Positions 34,129-45,020 of a stretch of DNA of 64,000 bases are shown piece after piece. Position 1 is the first letter of the stretch, and every line of letters begins with the position of its first letter. Origin of the DNA: Symbiodinium natans (Eukaryota; Sar; Dinophyceae; Suessiales; Symbiodiniaceae); the NCBI GenBank assembly GCA_905221605.1, contig CAJNDS010002196.1:442001-506000 (forward strand). The letters run 5' to 3'. The notes under the pieces are model-generated. The model did no database searches. It was given only the letters and a program-made list of their open reading frames with translations, and was not told the DNA's origin. Both the position numbers and the translations under genes were made by a program.

Positions 34129-35054
34129 TTAAATAACAAGTGGCTAAATGCTGGAGATGTAGCAGGCGTGCCGCATTGCCGAATCTGTTGTCTAAGGATA
34201 TCATGTCTTGGGGCTACGACTATCACCTGGAGACGTGGCCGCACTAGCTGCCGGCTTGTTAGCAACATGTGCGTTCTGTTTGCGGAGGTAGTTCGGGCTG
34301 TTTGAGAGCAGTACAGCAATACAATGTTGCAGCATGTTGCAGCAACAATGCACAACATGTGAACCCACAACATTACGTAGTGAAGCTTGGAACACGCCTG
34401 CGATGGTGGGTGAGCAAGTTGTGCTGAGGACACCCTCGGAGGCTTTCGTGCGTGTGGAAGTCTTTCTCCACTCCACTGCTAGCTGCTAGTTGATGTGAGG
34501 CTTTTAGTGTTCAGATTGCAGGCTTAGAATGTGCTGGCAAGAGCTCGTCAACTGCGTATCAGCCAAGTTCCCGCCACATGCCTTGCGCCTTGCTTGTCCC
34601 GATCCACACCCACCGATCCACCCGCCTGCTATGCTTAAAGTAAAGCCCCAAGAGCCCTGGGAGCTGCTATGATGCAGCATGATGCCGTGTGTACTCTCGA
34701 GCCCAAACTCAAGCCGCAGGCTGGGACTACGCCGGGTGCCTGGCAACAGCTGTGACTTTAGACCTTGCTTTATCTACTTACGTATATTGGACTAACGTAG
34801 GTTATATAAGGGAGATACTGCTTCACGTCTCTTTTCTGCGCTCCTTCGATGGCCTAAAGAGCCTTTTTCAGGTCCCCAATATGGCTTTTGAGGTCCCAGC
34901 ACGTGGTTGGGGGGGGCGTCAGGTTCAGTCAATTTGCCTGGCTTGCGCCGGTGTTTTCGCGAGCGCTGTTCAGAGCTTCTGTGTTGTGGGGCCTGGGTGA
35001 ATTGGGGGGGACGAGGGGGAGCTTCTGCCATCCGAGCAGAAAGGGGAACCCTAA

Positions 35055-35198
35055 AACCCTGCGCCCTCAACTCGGGTCTTTGAGGCTGTGGGGGATCCAG
35101 ATGGCCTTCTTGGTGGCTCCGTACCGCCCGACAAGGCGGCTTCATGGGACCCTCCCTACCCTCTCGACTCGACCCTGAGTCTGCACCCTAAAAGTTAG
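35055..35198 (+). CDS. candidate exon flanked by CCCTAAA tracts
   Basis: Reads TRVFEAVGDPDGLLGGSVPP, then DKAASWDPPYPLDSTLSLHP, with strong G-first codon pattern, ending at TAG inside the following CCCTAAA-like tract. Family unknown. Confidence 0.4.
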   Translation, partial: NPAPSTRVFEAVGDPDGLLGGSVPPDKAASWDPPYPLDSTLSLHPKS

Positions 35199-35991
35199 GG
35201 CCTAAACCCGAAACCCTAAACCCTAACAAGCAGGTGACTTTGGAGAGCCCTCAGCCCCAAAAAGGTCGGCGTGATGGGCTTCTCCAAAGGAGCCTATGAG
35301 AGTTCCATCGCCTTTGGACGCCTCCCCAGTTCTCCTCGTGATGCTCTAGAACTCGGAAAGAACTTTGAGGCTTGGGGGTTATCAGGTTAAGGGCTGGGGG
35401 TTTGGGTAGGGGGTTCGAGGGTTTGGAGTTTTAGGTTTATTCGCAGATGCTCGCAGGGTTCAGAGTCTGGGGATGCTCAGGGCTCAGAGAGGAGTCATTC
35501 TTGTGGTTCTGGGACCTTCTAGTGTCTGTAATGGAATGGGAATGGTGGTGGATTGCTAGCTTAGGCCTGGAACAAAGAATTCCTGGCGCTTGGCTGGATT
35601 CTGCCCGAGCCTTGAGGGAGTTTTTGTTTTGTTTCTGGGCCTTACCTTTTCTGTGTTTATGCCGCGTCAGCCACACCATGTCGTGACTCTAGACAGACTC
35701 AAGACAAGCTTTGCAGGAGTGAGTAGAAGAACTGGAAGTATGTGGAAGACAAACCCTTGTCACGCCGGATTCAAGAGTGCTGTGCGTCGGGCAAGACACG
35801 GAAGAATGCAAGTGCAGGCACGGGTGGTTTTGGTGTCTTGAAGGGGGCTCTGAGCCCTGAAGTCGAGCAACTGGAGAACCCAGAACCCCAAAAAGTCGGC
35901 CGAAGTAGAAATACAGAAGCATAGCACAATCAAAACGCAGGGATCCCCGCAATTGGAAATTCTCCAAAGCCGCACACCCTGAGCCCCTAGT

Positions 35992-36070
35992 AGCTCCGAG
36001 GGCCCCTACGCTGGCCTGTTTGGAATGATTGTCGCCACGGTCGGGGCCCAAGCCTGTTTGGGATTCTGGC
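35992..36070 (+). CDS. candidate internal exon of a membrane protein
   Basis: Reads EGPYAGLFGMIVATVGAQAC and LGFWQP, a hydrophobic segment. It ends at a consensus GTAAGTG donor. Lies 110 bases before the next exon, but the phases do not fit directly, so another exon or a different acceptor is needed. Confidence 0.4.
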
Positions 36071-36180
36071 AGCCGTAAGTGCTGGGCTTGCTGGACCGGA
36101 CCGCGTATGTGCATGCTGCTCGGCCTCACCTTTTCTTACCTACACCGTGCATCCAGAAATCTCGCTCTGAAAGTTGGCAG

Positions 36181-36401
36181 CTTTGCTGCAGGAGCCTTGG
36201 AACTCCAAAGGCCTTCGCTTGAACGATCGAGTTGCCCTGCCTTCTGAGGTGGCGCCTATCGTTGGCAACTTTTTCGGCGACATCCTGGCAAGAGGGGCAA
36301 CTTGGATGCAGGGGCCCCCCAATTGGGGAGTCTTGGTCCTGATGTTGCTGGTAGAAATTGCTCTTATCCTGTTTTCTTTCCTGAATGCCATCATATCTTA
36401 G
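36181..36401 (+). CDS. candidate terminal exon of a membrane protein
   Basis: 73 codons after AAGTTGGCAG: a polar part (LLQEPWNSKGLRLNDRVALP) followed by a clear transmembrane segment VLVLMLLVEIALILFSFL near the C-terminus and TAG. Family not recognised. Confidence 0.5.
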
Positions 36402-37579
36402 TGCCAAGTAGCCACAACTGAAGATAATGCAGACATCCCAGGTACTTTATCGAGTGCTTCTAGAGAGATGGGAGTGTTTTTTGCGGAGCTGACTCCTGGA
36501 GGTCTTCGCCTTCGCAACTTTCTTCTCGGGCCACCGGGTGGTGCCAAGCCTCAGATTCCTAGCTGTTCAGGCCTTAGATTTCGGGGGCTTAGGGGATCTC
36601 CAATGTTTAGGGGTTTGGGTGGCGCAGCTTCCCCCCTACAACGCATGCAAGAGACCACTGCGGATTGCTGGGAGCTCTCATAGTCTAGGTCGGAAGTCTT
36701 TGCGCGGATGGGCGGGTATGTGGCGGGCCTGCTCAAAGTCTAATTTGGAGCAATGACAAAAACTCACAGGATGTCTACGATCCGATGAAGCTGCTTGCCA
36801 ACTGCACTGCAGGAGAAACTGGGTGGCCGGACCCTTCATGAGACCCCGCTCCTCAACTCCCATCTCGGTTGCATGGTTGCCCCCCAGACCTGAGCGGCAG
36901 TGTCACGGCACATGTCTGCTACAATAGGCTTCCCATGGCTTCCCCCTTGCCATGGACGTCTTTGCCACAGGAGACAAAAAGAGGCAGGTGCTGATCGCCC
37001 ATGGCACCTTGGACGACACTGCCACGCTCTCAGGGCGCTTGTGGCATGAAAAAGCAAAAAGAGGCGGTGCAAGTCGGAGGATTTGCTCTCAATAGCCAGC
37101 TCCTCCTTGTAGTGGGAGAATCATCTCGGTCGCTACTGAGGTTCCTGTGGAGTATTCAGCGATGGCTGCGGGCTGAGCAAGCTTCAAACCGCGATGGCCC
37201 ACTCGAGAATGTACTGATACCAAGGCTATTGAGGTGCTGTCCGGGGCACCACACTGCTACGAGGCGGAGAGCTGGGGCGTACCGCCAAACTATATGTAGT
37301 TGGGCGATCCAGGACTATGCTGAGACTCAAGGGTACAACTGCCGTTGCAGCCGCAGAGGTGCGCACCTACACACCACCGGCATACTGCAATGGGGCGACC
37401 CATCATCAGGAGCCTGCATTGGCCTTTCGAAGGCTTCGGGCTAAGAATGGATGGCGATGGTCATGTGATATCATAGGATCTGCGTTTGGTTCGGATGGTT
37501 GTACAAGGACGATGCACTCGCGTGGTTCCATGACCGATCGAATACAGGGCAGAGAAGATTTGGATTTCGACCTTGTCGT

Positions 37580-37899
37580 CATTCCTTGAGACGAAGCCCG
37601 CAGGCCAAGACCGCCGCCCCGAACGTCCCCGGGCTCTGAGCATTGCCAGCCATCCATACAACCAGAAGCCGCAGCCAGGAGATGTGGGAGTTCCCCGACG
37701 ACACGCGGCAGAAGCTTTGCTCCTTCTGGAGCCCGGGCGCACAGCTCTCCATCTCCTGGGAAGCGCGCCGGTTTTTGAGATGTGCCATGCAGCCTGCGCC
37801 TGTTCTGACCTGTTCTACACGAAACAAGGCCGCACCTTCGAGCAAGATCCCGCCCATTGCGGCTTGGGGCTTGGGGTATCTAGATCTTCGAAATTGTGA
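37580..37899 (+). CDS. candidate exon, unrecognised
   Basis: Long GC-rich open frame reading SFLETKPAGQDRRPERPRAL, then RRHAAEALLLLEPGRTALHL and FYTKQGRTFEQDPAHCG. Protein-like to about 37865. Borders uncertain. Confidence 0.4.
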
Positions 37900-38738
37900 T
37901 GTCTGGTCTTCGAGAGTTAGAGTGGACGATACTTGTCAAGTTGTTGTAGGACTCAGGGATGGTGACCCCGGAAAGCTTCAGAAGGACCGCTTGCAGTGCA
38001 TTCCAAGTCAACAGAATGAGAAACTTCGGGTAGGTTTCTCGTTCCCCAGTCTAGTACCACTTCACCACTCAGTCCCTAAGACTCTTGCCCTCCGTTACTG
38101 AAGCGGCCTAGGAGCTGTAGTCATAGGTCATAGGCTACAGCGAAGGATTCTCGCAAGCGCGCGTGCTCAGATCCACGCTGCAGCCCCGCAGTCGCCCTGA
38201 ATCAAGCCTGCCGTAACTAGGTGGTCATTGTCTCGCAAGCATTGTAGCAACTTGCACAACTCTCAAATCTCAAACGCAAAGCCTTCACTTCTGATGCATG
38301 CCTTGCGACTTGTAGAACAGAAGACTTTGGCAAACTCCACACCTTCTGAGGCCTCGGAAAGCTGCCCAGCTTTCAAATTTGGGAGCCCAGCGATAGACTG
38401 CCTCCTGGAAGAGTCTCGGTTGCATCATGCTGCCGCCGTCTGCCAACAAAATTCTGCAACCCCTCAACTCCCTGAACTCTCCCCCTCCTCTGGCTCCCTC
38501 CTCTGCCTCCCCTGACTCCCTGCCGCCCCCCGCCCCCTTTTAGGGTTGCCCTGTGGAAGCTAGACAGCTAAAGACCTTGGAGGCTGTTGTTTTCACCTAA
38601 CTGGTCGATTTTGGCTAGGCCTGTTGGGGAAGATCTGCACATCGTAGGTCGTATCTTTCGACCGCCCATGACATCTTCATGCGATGCCTTGCGACGCCGT
38701 GATTGGCGTTTTGAGCTCAGGTCCGGCGGCTCCGGCGT

Positions 38739-38984
38739 TTGTGTGAGAGCTGCGAGAGCCAGACAGGGGTTGCTCTAGGACACGGCCTTACGAACTGCTA
38801 CCTGAAATGGTTACGTGCCGTTGAGAAGGGCCAGAACAACCCCAGACATTTCGGAATGTTTCAGGTCTTCAGCCTCAGCTGTTCGCCTTGCCACTGCGTA
38901 AGCATGGCAGAGTTCCCTGAGCTCTGCGGAATTTTAAGTGCTTGTGACGACAAGTTCGCTCAAAGGAGCATAACATGCTTCTGA
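38739..38984 (+). CDS. candidate terminal exon, Cys-rich
   Basis: Reads GHGLTNCYLKWLRAVEKGQN, NPRHFGMFQVF, then a Cys-rich C-terminus ending SITCF with TGA. A second exon border is possible at TTTCAG|GTC (38869). Confidence 0.35.
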   Translation: MCESCESQTGVALGHGLTNCYLKWLRAVEKGQNNPRHFGMFQVFSLSCSPCHCVSMAEFPELCGILSACDDKFAQRSITCF

Positions 38985-39247
38985 AAAATGTTTCCCCCGT
39001 GCCTGCCGAACCAGCCCCAGACCACATCAATCATTCTCCGACGCCGGTGATCATCCTGTCATCTAGCTGCAGCACCTCCGTGATTTGGGATGGATGAATC
39101 ATTGGCTTGGTAAAGAAATAGAGGAGCCCCACGACGCTCTTCTCTCATCCAAATTGCGGCTAGCTTGAGCAACTCGACCGGTAACAAGGGCACAAATTCG
39201 GTGCCATCGACTCCCCGATCTACATAAGTTACATAAGCAACCCTGCA

Positions 39248-39330
39248 AGATCCCTAAACCCTAAACGCTAAACCCTAAACCCTAAACCCTAAACCCTAAA
39301 CTCCTAAACTCCTAAACTCCTAAACCCTAG
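39248..39330. repeat. CCCTAAA array
   Basis: Perfect heptamers followed by CTCCTAAA variants. Confidence 0.92.
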
Positions 39331-39352
39331 AGACTGTATATAGCGCTTTAAG

Positions 39353-39478
39353 ATCGCTTCAATGCCCGGCATCCTCCAGCTTAGCAGGACCAGATTGGAC
39401 TTCGCCTACCGATCCTCGGAGATCTAGGCGGGAGGATGCGGCTTGGATAGAGGGGGTCTATTTCCCTGGATCTCCTGG
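39353..39478 (+). CDS. candidate exon between CCCTAAA and TTTAGGG arrays
   Basis: Reads SLQCPASSSLAGPDWTSPTD and on to EDAAWIEGVYFPGSP. Ends CCTGG where GTTTAGGG begins. An inverted pair GCATCCTCC / GGAGGATGC inside it is an alternative, non-coding explanation. Confidence 0.3.
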
Positions 39479-39508
39479 GTTTAGGGTTTAGGGTTTAGGG
39501 TTTGCACT
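39479..39508. repeat. TTTAGGG array
   Basis: Four perfect units, inverted relative to 39248-39330. Confidence 0.92.
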
Positions 39509-39830
39509 TTGATTTTTGTTCTTTTTTCCAAGGCTCGATTTCACCCCGACCCCCGGCTGTCATAAAGTCAAGCCATGTACAGTGTTTTGCTGCTACCGAT
39601 CAATCTGAATTGCAAAGCGGTTGAAGCTGCTGGACACGAGGGAATCTTGTTTGCATATTTGCGTCTTCGTACTTTGGAGATGACGAACTGTTGAAGCACA
39701 CAATGCGAAACCCTGCCGAAAAATGGAGTCATTGTTCTTTGCCGAAGCTGAGGTGTGTGCTGTGCGCACAAATGTTATCTAACTTTAAGACTTCTGTCGC
39801 AGACGTTTTGGGCCAGGATGAGGGTACGGA

Positions 39831-40289
39831 GTAATGTCGTATCCTGATTAGTCTGGACCCCTCCAATAATGAAAAGTTTTCCAAAAATTATTCAGGAGAC
39901 AAAAACTCGATTGCCCCCCACAATAAAGTAAAGTTTTTCGGGCATGGGTTTCGGAAGAGAGAAAAATCTGAGAACAAGATGATGAAAGACAAGAGCAAAA
40001 GAAGAGCAACCTAAGTTTACCTGAGCTCTTACCTTTAGCTTTAATTACTGAGCTTACCTGAGCTTACCTGAGCTGAGCTCATCTGAGCTTACCTGAGCTT
40101 AATTACCTAAGAGGAGAGGGAGAGGAAGAGGAGAGGGAAGAGGAGCGAAGAGGAAATGAAGAGGAGCCGGTGGGGGGGGCCCGGGGCCGAAAATTAGTTT
40201 GGGGGGGTCCCTTTTTTTGGTGACACTATTGCGGGGGTGGATTTAGTTGGGGGGGGGGGGCCCCCACACTAATCAGGATACCACATTAC
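39831..40289. mobile_element. 459-bp MITE with 25-bp TIRs, Mutator-like
   Basis: The 25-bp ends at 39831-39855 and 40265-40289 are inverted copies with two mismatches (core GTATCCTGATTAGT / ACTAATCAGGATAC). Outside them, ten bases on each side agree at eight positions (AGGGTACGGA and AGGGGGCGGA), fitting the 9-11-bp duplications of Mutator-like elements. No transposase. The interior holds TTACCTGAGC repeats (40018-40110) and a GAGGA purine tract. Confidence 0.7.
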
Positions 40290-40348
40290 AGGGGGCGGAT
40301 GGTAGGTACAAGGGACAGGGGGCAGGTACATGTACAAGGTACGGGTAG

Positions 40349-40430
40349 CCGTACCCCGCACCCCGCACCCCGCACCCCGCACCCCGCACCCCGCACCCCG
40401 CACCCCGCACCCCGCACCCCGCACACCGCA
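40349..40430. repeat. CCCGCAC heptamer minisatellite
   Basis: About 11 tandem CCCCGCA units. Confidence 0.95.
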
Positions 40431-40462
40431 CACCCCGTACCTGTGCCGCTAATAGCGGCCCA

Positions 40463-40632
40463 TGAGCCGGTACGTAGGTACGGGTACGTAGGTACGGGTA
40501 CGTAGGTACGGGTACCGTACCCCATACCGTACCCCGTACCGTACCCCGTACCGTACCCCGTACCGTACCCCGTACCGTACCCGTACCGTGCCCGCACCGT
40601 ACCCGTACCGTACCCCCACCGTACCCGCACCA
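40463..40632. repeat. GTAC-rich palindromic minisatellite
   Basis: Tandem GGTACGGGTACGTA units change into CCGTACCGTACC units. The two halves are roughly complementary, so the block can fold back on itself. Confidence 0.85.
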
Positions 40633-41595
40633 CCCGCACCACCCGCATTTCAGCCCTCTTGATGTACTCCACCATGCGCTGTAGGGTCTTCATCTTACAC
40701 CCCAAGGTCACCATCTCAAAACTTAACATGCAACGTGTCACAGTCGAAGTCCGGCTCTGCGTCGACTCACTGGAAAGTACATAGGCTTTCGAGAGCTGCT
40801 CGTGAGATTCGAGCCCCATTCACGGTTTGCATGCTGGATTGTAGCAGCGAGTGACATCGTGCGCTCGCTGGGTTGATGCTTTCTGGCAGGTGACCTTGGC
40901 CTTCACTTTTTGTCGCGAGCTGCATCGTATCGTAAGCTCTCCCCCATGCCTTAGAGCTCCCGCACGCAGGATTTCCTAGACGCTCCAGTGCGAATTCTAC
41001 AAAGGATCTTTCATAGCTCGCTGACAGGCCGTGACACCAAGCAGAACACATGCCGTAAGCAGGATGCACCAGCCAACGAGGACTGGGAGGTGCGCGGTGT
41101 TGCATTTAGGGCTTCAAGATGTTTCAAGGCTTGGAGGCCCTCAACTACACATTCCGAGCTTCAGGGTTGAAGGGCACAAGTGTTCTGAATTTATTTCAGG
41201 TACTGTTGGTTGCGTACGAGCGAATCTTGGGCCGACTTGGGCAAGGATGCTTCTGATCACCAGCAAAGGGCCTTGCAGGTTCGGACAGATCCCCACAAGG
41301 GCACATTGAAATTTTCACCCCGAACGGGCAGGCTTAGCCCAGTGTGCTGGTTTACATGACGAACTGCATCCAAATCATGCTCGAAAACACTGCAACTCAC
41401 TCAGAGCACCGGGCGCAAGAAGCAAGGCCTGTTCTGCCTCACACAAGAATCTGTTCGTGCTGCTCGGTCTTCTTCTTGTTAGCCGACAGGGTCGCCGATC
41501 GGGTAGGGCTTAGCTTTTTGTGTTTTGCATTCATAAGGCTTGGGGCATTCAGCAGCCGACCCAAGAACACTCAAGAACGATTCAAGACCCCAAGA

Positions 41596-41664
41596 ATGCT
41601 TGCCCTGCAGTTCCTGTCTGCCCCGGTGGCCGTAGTTGGCGCCGGCTTTGGCGGTCTCTCCGCG
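41596..41664 (+). CDS. flavin monooxygenase, exon 1 (FAD-binding)
   Basis: ATG start. MLALQFLSAPVAVVGAGFGG continues to LSA and contains the GxGxxG dinucleotide fold. The intron that follows begins GCGGGG, a GC donor, and ends GCAGACAG at 41858. Joined to exon 2 it gives GAGFGGLSA + ARELQRR, the standard start of FMO/Baeyer-Villiger-type class B monooxygenases, which oxygenate N, S or carbonyl groups with NADPH and FAD. Confidence 0.75.
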
Positions 41665-41858
41665 GCGGGGGGAGGGTGGAGGGCGAAGAGCTTGGGAGTT
41701 CGGCATTCAGGTTTGGGTTCAGGATTTCTGGTCAAGCCGTGATGGCTTGACTCTCAGAGCCTCTTTCTACATGGACCTTTTGGTCTTCTCCGGCCGGATC
41801 TTGCTGCGAAAGCTCGGCAAAACCCTGGAGGGTTTGAACCTCAGCTTTCGGCAGACAG

Positions 41859-41905
41859 GCCAGAGAGCTGCAGCGACGAGGCATCGACTTCTGCATCTTC
41901 GAGAA
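41859..41905 (+). CDS. flavin monooxygenase, exon 2
   Basis: Reads ARELQRRGIDFCIFE and two bases of the next codon. The end of strand 2 (FE) binds the FAD ribose in this family. Donor GTGCCT at 41906. Joining to exon 3 completes an AAG (Lys) codon, as expected for FEK. Confidence 0.75.
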
Positions 41906-42246
41906 GTGCCTGGGTTGATTCAACGATAGGTCCATGGGGGGGGTCCCCTTAAAAATGCGTCTCAGCAGACCTTCCAAAAGCGATCCCAGAGCTGACGAAG
42001 GTCTGCGGGGTGCCCTATACCATTTTACGAACAACTGAGGCAACGCCATACCCGGCACACGCACCCAAAACCCTGCAGCCCGCAATCCTGAGCCCAAACT
42101 TTGATGATTCAACCCTACGTCTCCAAGGCTGAGACTGGACACCCCTACTTCGAAATCCTAAGCCCTCCAAACCCGAAGCCCTGTGCGCTGTAAACCCTAT
42201 AAACCCCGTACACCCCCAAAACCCCATAAACCCATATTCTAAACTT

Positions 42247-42357
42247 ATATGGGGGGTTTGCGAAAATAAGGGACACCAATATATACCCCCAAATAGTAGG
42301 ATTCCCTTACAATAAGGACCCCAATAGGTACCCCTAATTTCGGAAACCACCATATGC
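42247..42357. mobile_element. short TIR element, family B copy 1
   Basis: About 110 bases with inverted ends (ATATGGGGGGTTTGCGAAA on the left, GAAACCACCATATGC on the right). Lies inside intron 2 of the flavin monooxygenase gene. Related copies at 58126 and 58329. Confidence 0.6.
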
Positions 42358-42570
42358 AATTTACTTTTTTATGTAGACTATCATCTCGTATGCTCACCCT
42401 GGTACCAAAGCCCTTATCCATCTATCAATCCAGAATAAACGCCATGTGCAAGCCAATATACACCTGGATGATAAACCCACATCACAACTCTAAACCCTAA
42501 ACCCAAACCCTTTTGATTAAATCCATATGATGCAGCCTAAATCTGCCTGGCAGACCGACCGCAAGCCTAG

Positions 42571-42635
42571 GCAACCTGCACTGGGCGGCTCGTGGCGCGC
42601 CGTGGCCAACCGCTCGGACACCCAGGAAACAGACC
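42571..42635 (+). CDS. flavin monooxygenase, exon 3
   Basis: After AAGCCTAG, reads QPALGGSWRAVANRSDTQET D. GGSWR is the conserved GGxW motif after the FAD-binding fold. Consensus donor GTGAGT. The next exon is not certain: an acceptor at 42719 (AACACAG) opens PVAHEVSTKISVLRALE, but I cannot relate that to the family. Confidence 0.75.
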
Positions 42636-42895
42636 GTGAGTACCCTTACGCAACGTGCCGGTCAATCGGCGTAGGCTGGGGCCTGAAGTGACTGACTTGA
42701 CACAATTTCTGTAACACAGCGGTCGCACATGAAGTTTCTACGAAGATTTCCGTACTGAGAGCCCTGGAGTCAAAGAGGTCGTAGGAGAGGGAGGGAGGAA
42801 TTTGTTACGAACCGCAGTGGCATGTCCAAAACAGGCTCTCCAAGACTCCAAAGCCAAAACAACCAAGCCCTCCCAAGTAGTCGCTGCCATGTCGT

Positions 42896-42936
42896 TTAGG
42901 GTTTAGGATTTAGGGTTTAGGGTTTAGGGTATCAAG
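42896..42936. repeat. TTTAGGG-type array
   Basis: Five G-rich units with one variant. Confidence 0.9.
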
Positions 42937-42990
42937 CCTCATGATCTCCAGGGCCTCCATATTGGGGCCTCCCTTTCAAGAAGCCGGAAC

Positions 42991-43317
42991 ATGGAGCGTC
43001 ACCCAATGCACCATGAAAGCCTTCGCTACGACCTGGAACTTCCGAGAACCGCAGACCGCGAGGCAGCTCGCGGGCTCAGATTGAGCGTGGCAGCTATTAT
43101 CTGGGCATGCCAGAGGGCGCTGAGTGCCCGGCGTGGGTTCTCAGCACAGGGCTTGGGAGGGATTGTTCGCGGGCGTTGCAGGGACGAAGTGTTTATGGTC
43201 TATAGGGTTTCCGGGAACTTCCGAGACGTGGAGTCTGGTTCTAGGTGTTGGGCTGCAGGATTCTGCGCCCGCTGCCCTGGAGTGAGTATTATAGATTCTG
43301 GGCAGTGGCTGCTCTGA
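42991..43317 (+). CDS. open frame with ATG, unrecognised
   Basis: MERHPMHHESLRYDLELPRT continues through an Arg/Ala-rich helix to about 43160 and stays open to TGA. Protein-like in the first 60 codons. It sits between flavin monooxygenase exons but phases do not fit them. Confidence 0.3.
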   Translation: MERHPMHHESLRYDLELPRTADREAARGLRLSVAAIIWACQRALSARRGFSAQGLGGIVRGRCRDEVFMVYRVSGNFRDVESGSRCWAAGFCARCPGVSIIDSGQWLL

Positions 43318-43614
43318 TAGCTTTCTTGCACATGCTGAGGAACTAGGAGGTTTAACCAGGCTTTTCAATACATGACAGTTCTAGACCGGCCACATTGCCG
43401 TTGACATGTGTTGTGCACCTTCGCTAGTTTCTGTTCACAATCGTGACGATACCAAGAATAACCCACTCTGGACGGCATGCCTTGAGTGCCCCCCCATTAT
43501 GTCCTGCGTCGGCTCAAGCACCAGGGTGGCCCCGAGTTGAGCCATCCCAAGGCCCGCACCCAAAGAACCCGAACACCCAGAACTTCCCCCCCCCCCCCCC
43601 CAAATTGAGGACAG

Positions 43615-43660
43615 CCTGCCCAACTACTCCTCCCGAGATGCCATTCTGGAGCATGCGAAG
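43615..43660 (+). CDS. flavin monooxygenase, internal exon
   Basis: Reads LPNYSSRDAILEHAK, then GACGGG, a GA donor. Spliced in phase 0 to the exon at 43914 it gives SSRDAILEHAK + DFASRHGILERC, which matches the YxxRxEILxYLxxFAxxHGI region between the two nucleotide-binding folds. Preceded by a C-run and GAGGACAG. Confidence 0.65.
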
Positions 43661-43913
43661 GACGGGGTTCTTTCAGGATCCTGGGCTTAGAATCTGTAAG
43701 TTCCTGCCGGGATCGCAGCTGTAAATGGTTCTTTTGTAGGTTCTGAATACTTCTACAGTTATATTATGAACATATGTATATGTTGGCATATTGATATACT
43801 CTTGTTACTATATTGACATATCATTAAGCACATTTTTTTCTTATGTTGCCATTCTTTATCATAATAAAGTTTCTAAACCTGGCGCCACCATCCCCAGCCC
43901 CTCCACGTGCCAG

Positions 43914-43991
43914 GATTTCGCGTCGCGGCACGGCATCCTCGAGCGCTGCTGCGCCTCGGCCGTGCAAGCCGAAACGCTGCATTCTTCCTGA
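43914..43991 (+). CDS. flavin monooxygenase, internal exon
   Basis: After the acceptor CACGTGCCAG reads DFASRHGILERCCASAVQAE. The frame stops at 43989-43991. The true donor is probably a few codons earlier (GC or GA dinucleotides at 43970-43976). It forms a GC-rich island in AT-rich surroundings. Confidence 0.6.
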   Translation, partial: DFASRHGILERCCASAVQAETLHSS

Positions 43992-44414
43992 GGGCCCGAA
44001 TTTCTAGGTGGGCAACTTGGGACATTTTCAGAATTTCGCTTCCTTATTGGGTTTAGCAGAATCATGTATAGGAATATGTTTCAGAGGGTTTCAGGGGCCA
44101 TCCTAGTAATGTGGTCGGCAAGGTCGAGCCGCAAGCCATGAGGCTTTTCTCTCTGCTACGTCTTGTATTTGGGGTTGGCGTATGTCTATTGACTAGGGTT
44201 CGGTGCATGCCGCTCGTGCATAGCCCCACATGCTGGATAGCTTGTCGAGTGCGCATGATGATGGTGCAAGGCGCGGACAGACTATTTACTTCTCAGACCC
44301 TGAGCAATAATTCTCTGGTGACTCCAAGCCCTGAACCCTAGAAACCCTACACGTGGCCTCAGTTTGGCGCCAATAGGCATTGCTAAACTACTGTAGCCTG
44401 GCATTTGGGTGCAG

Positions 44415-44528
44415 GATGCAATCAAGAGATATAAGAGGTTTTCTGGGCCAATAAGAGCTCTCAGGGTTGTGAGATTGCCAGGTTTCAGCGCAGAAGTGGT
44501 CCAGGTTGATGTGAAGGCTGGAGCTTCC
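44415..44528 (+). CDS. candidate internal exon, unrecognised
   Basis: 114 bases in phase 0, after GGGTGCAG and before GTTTGT. Reads DAIKRYKRFSGPIRALRVVR and LPGFSAEVVQVDVKAGAS. A CCCTAAA-like stretch ends 60 bases upstream. Could belong to the flavin monooxygenase or the methyltransferase gene; neither is shown. Confidence 0.45.
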
Positions 44529-45020
44529 GTTTGTAGCTCCCACAAGGCATGTTATCTTTGTTTCTGGTCGGCGGCGGGATGTGGGATAATTATGCTGGAC
44601 AGTTCGGCTCCGTTCCTAGCAGAAGGATGCTGCACGACCTGAAGATATGGACAATAACACAATCATATAGCACTAGACTATACGAGAAATGCAATCAGGT
44701 CAATGTAATAATGTAATGATTTGGTGATCTCACGTGAACTCGAGAAAGTGGACCCCCGTCCTAGGTGACATATTGTTCTGCGAAGCCTGAGAGTACTGCC
44801 AAGAAGCTTCAAGCATCTGGGTCCATTGACACGTTCTTATCGCTTCACCGCAATGACAAGTTCTTCTCAGGGTTGTGAAGTTGGTTGGGTTCGAGACCTC
44901 CAGCGACGAACAAGAGTGGTAGGTCAGTGTCCTGCAGCCAATAGCAGGAGATCAGCATGTCCAGTAGCTCCGGGTTACTACGCCGAGCAGCTCCCTTGTA
45001 CAGCTTGGATGCACGCAGCA

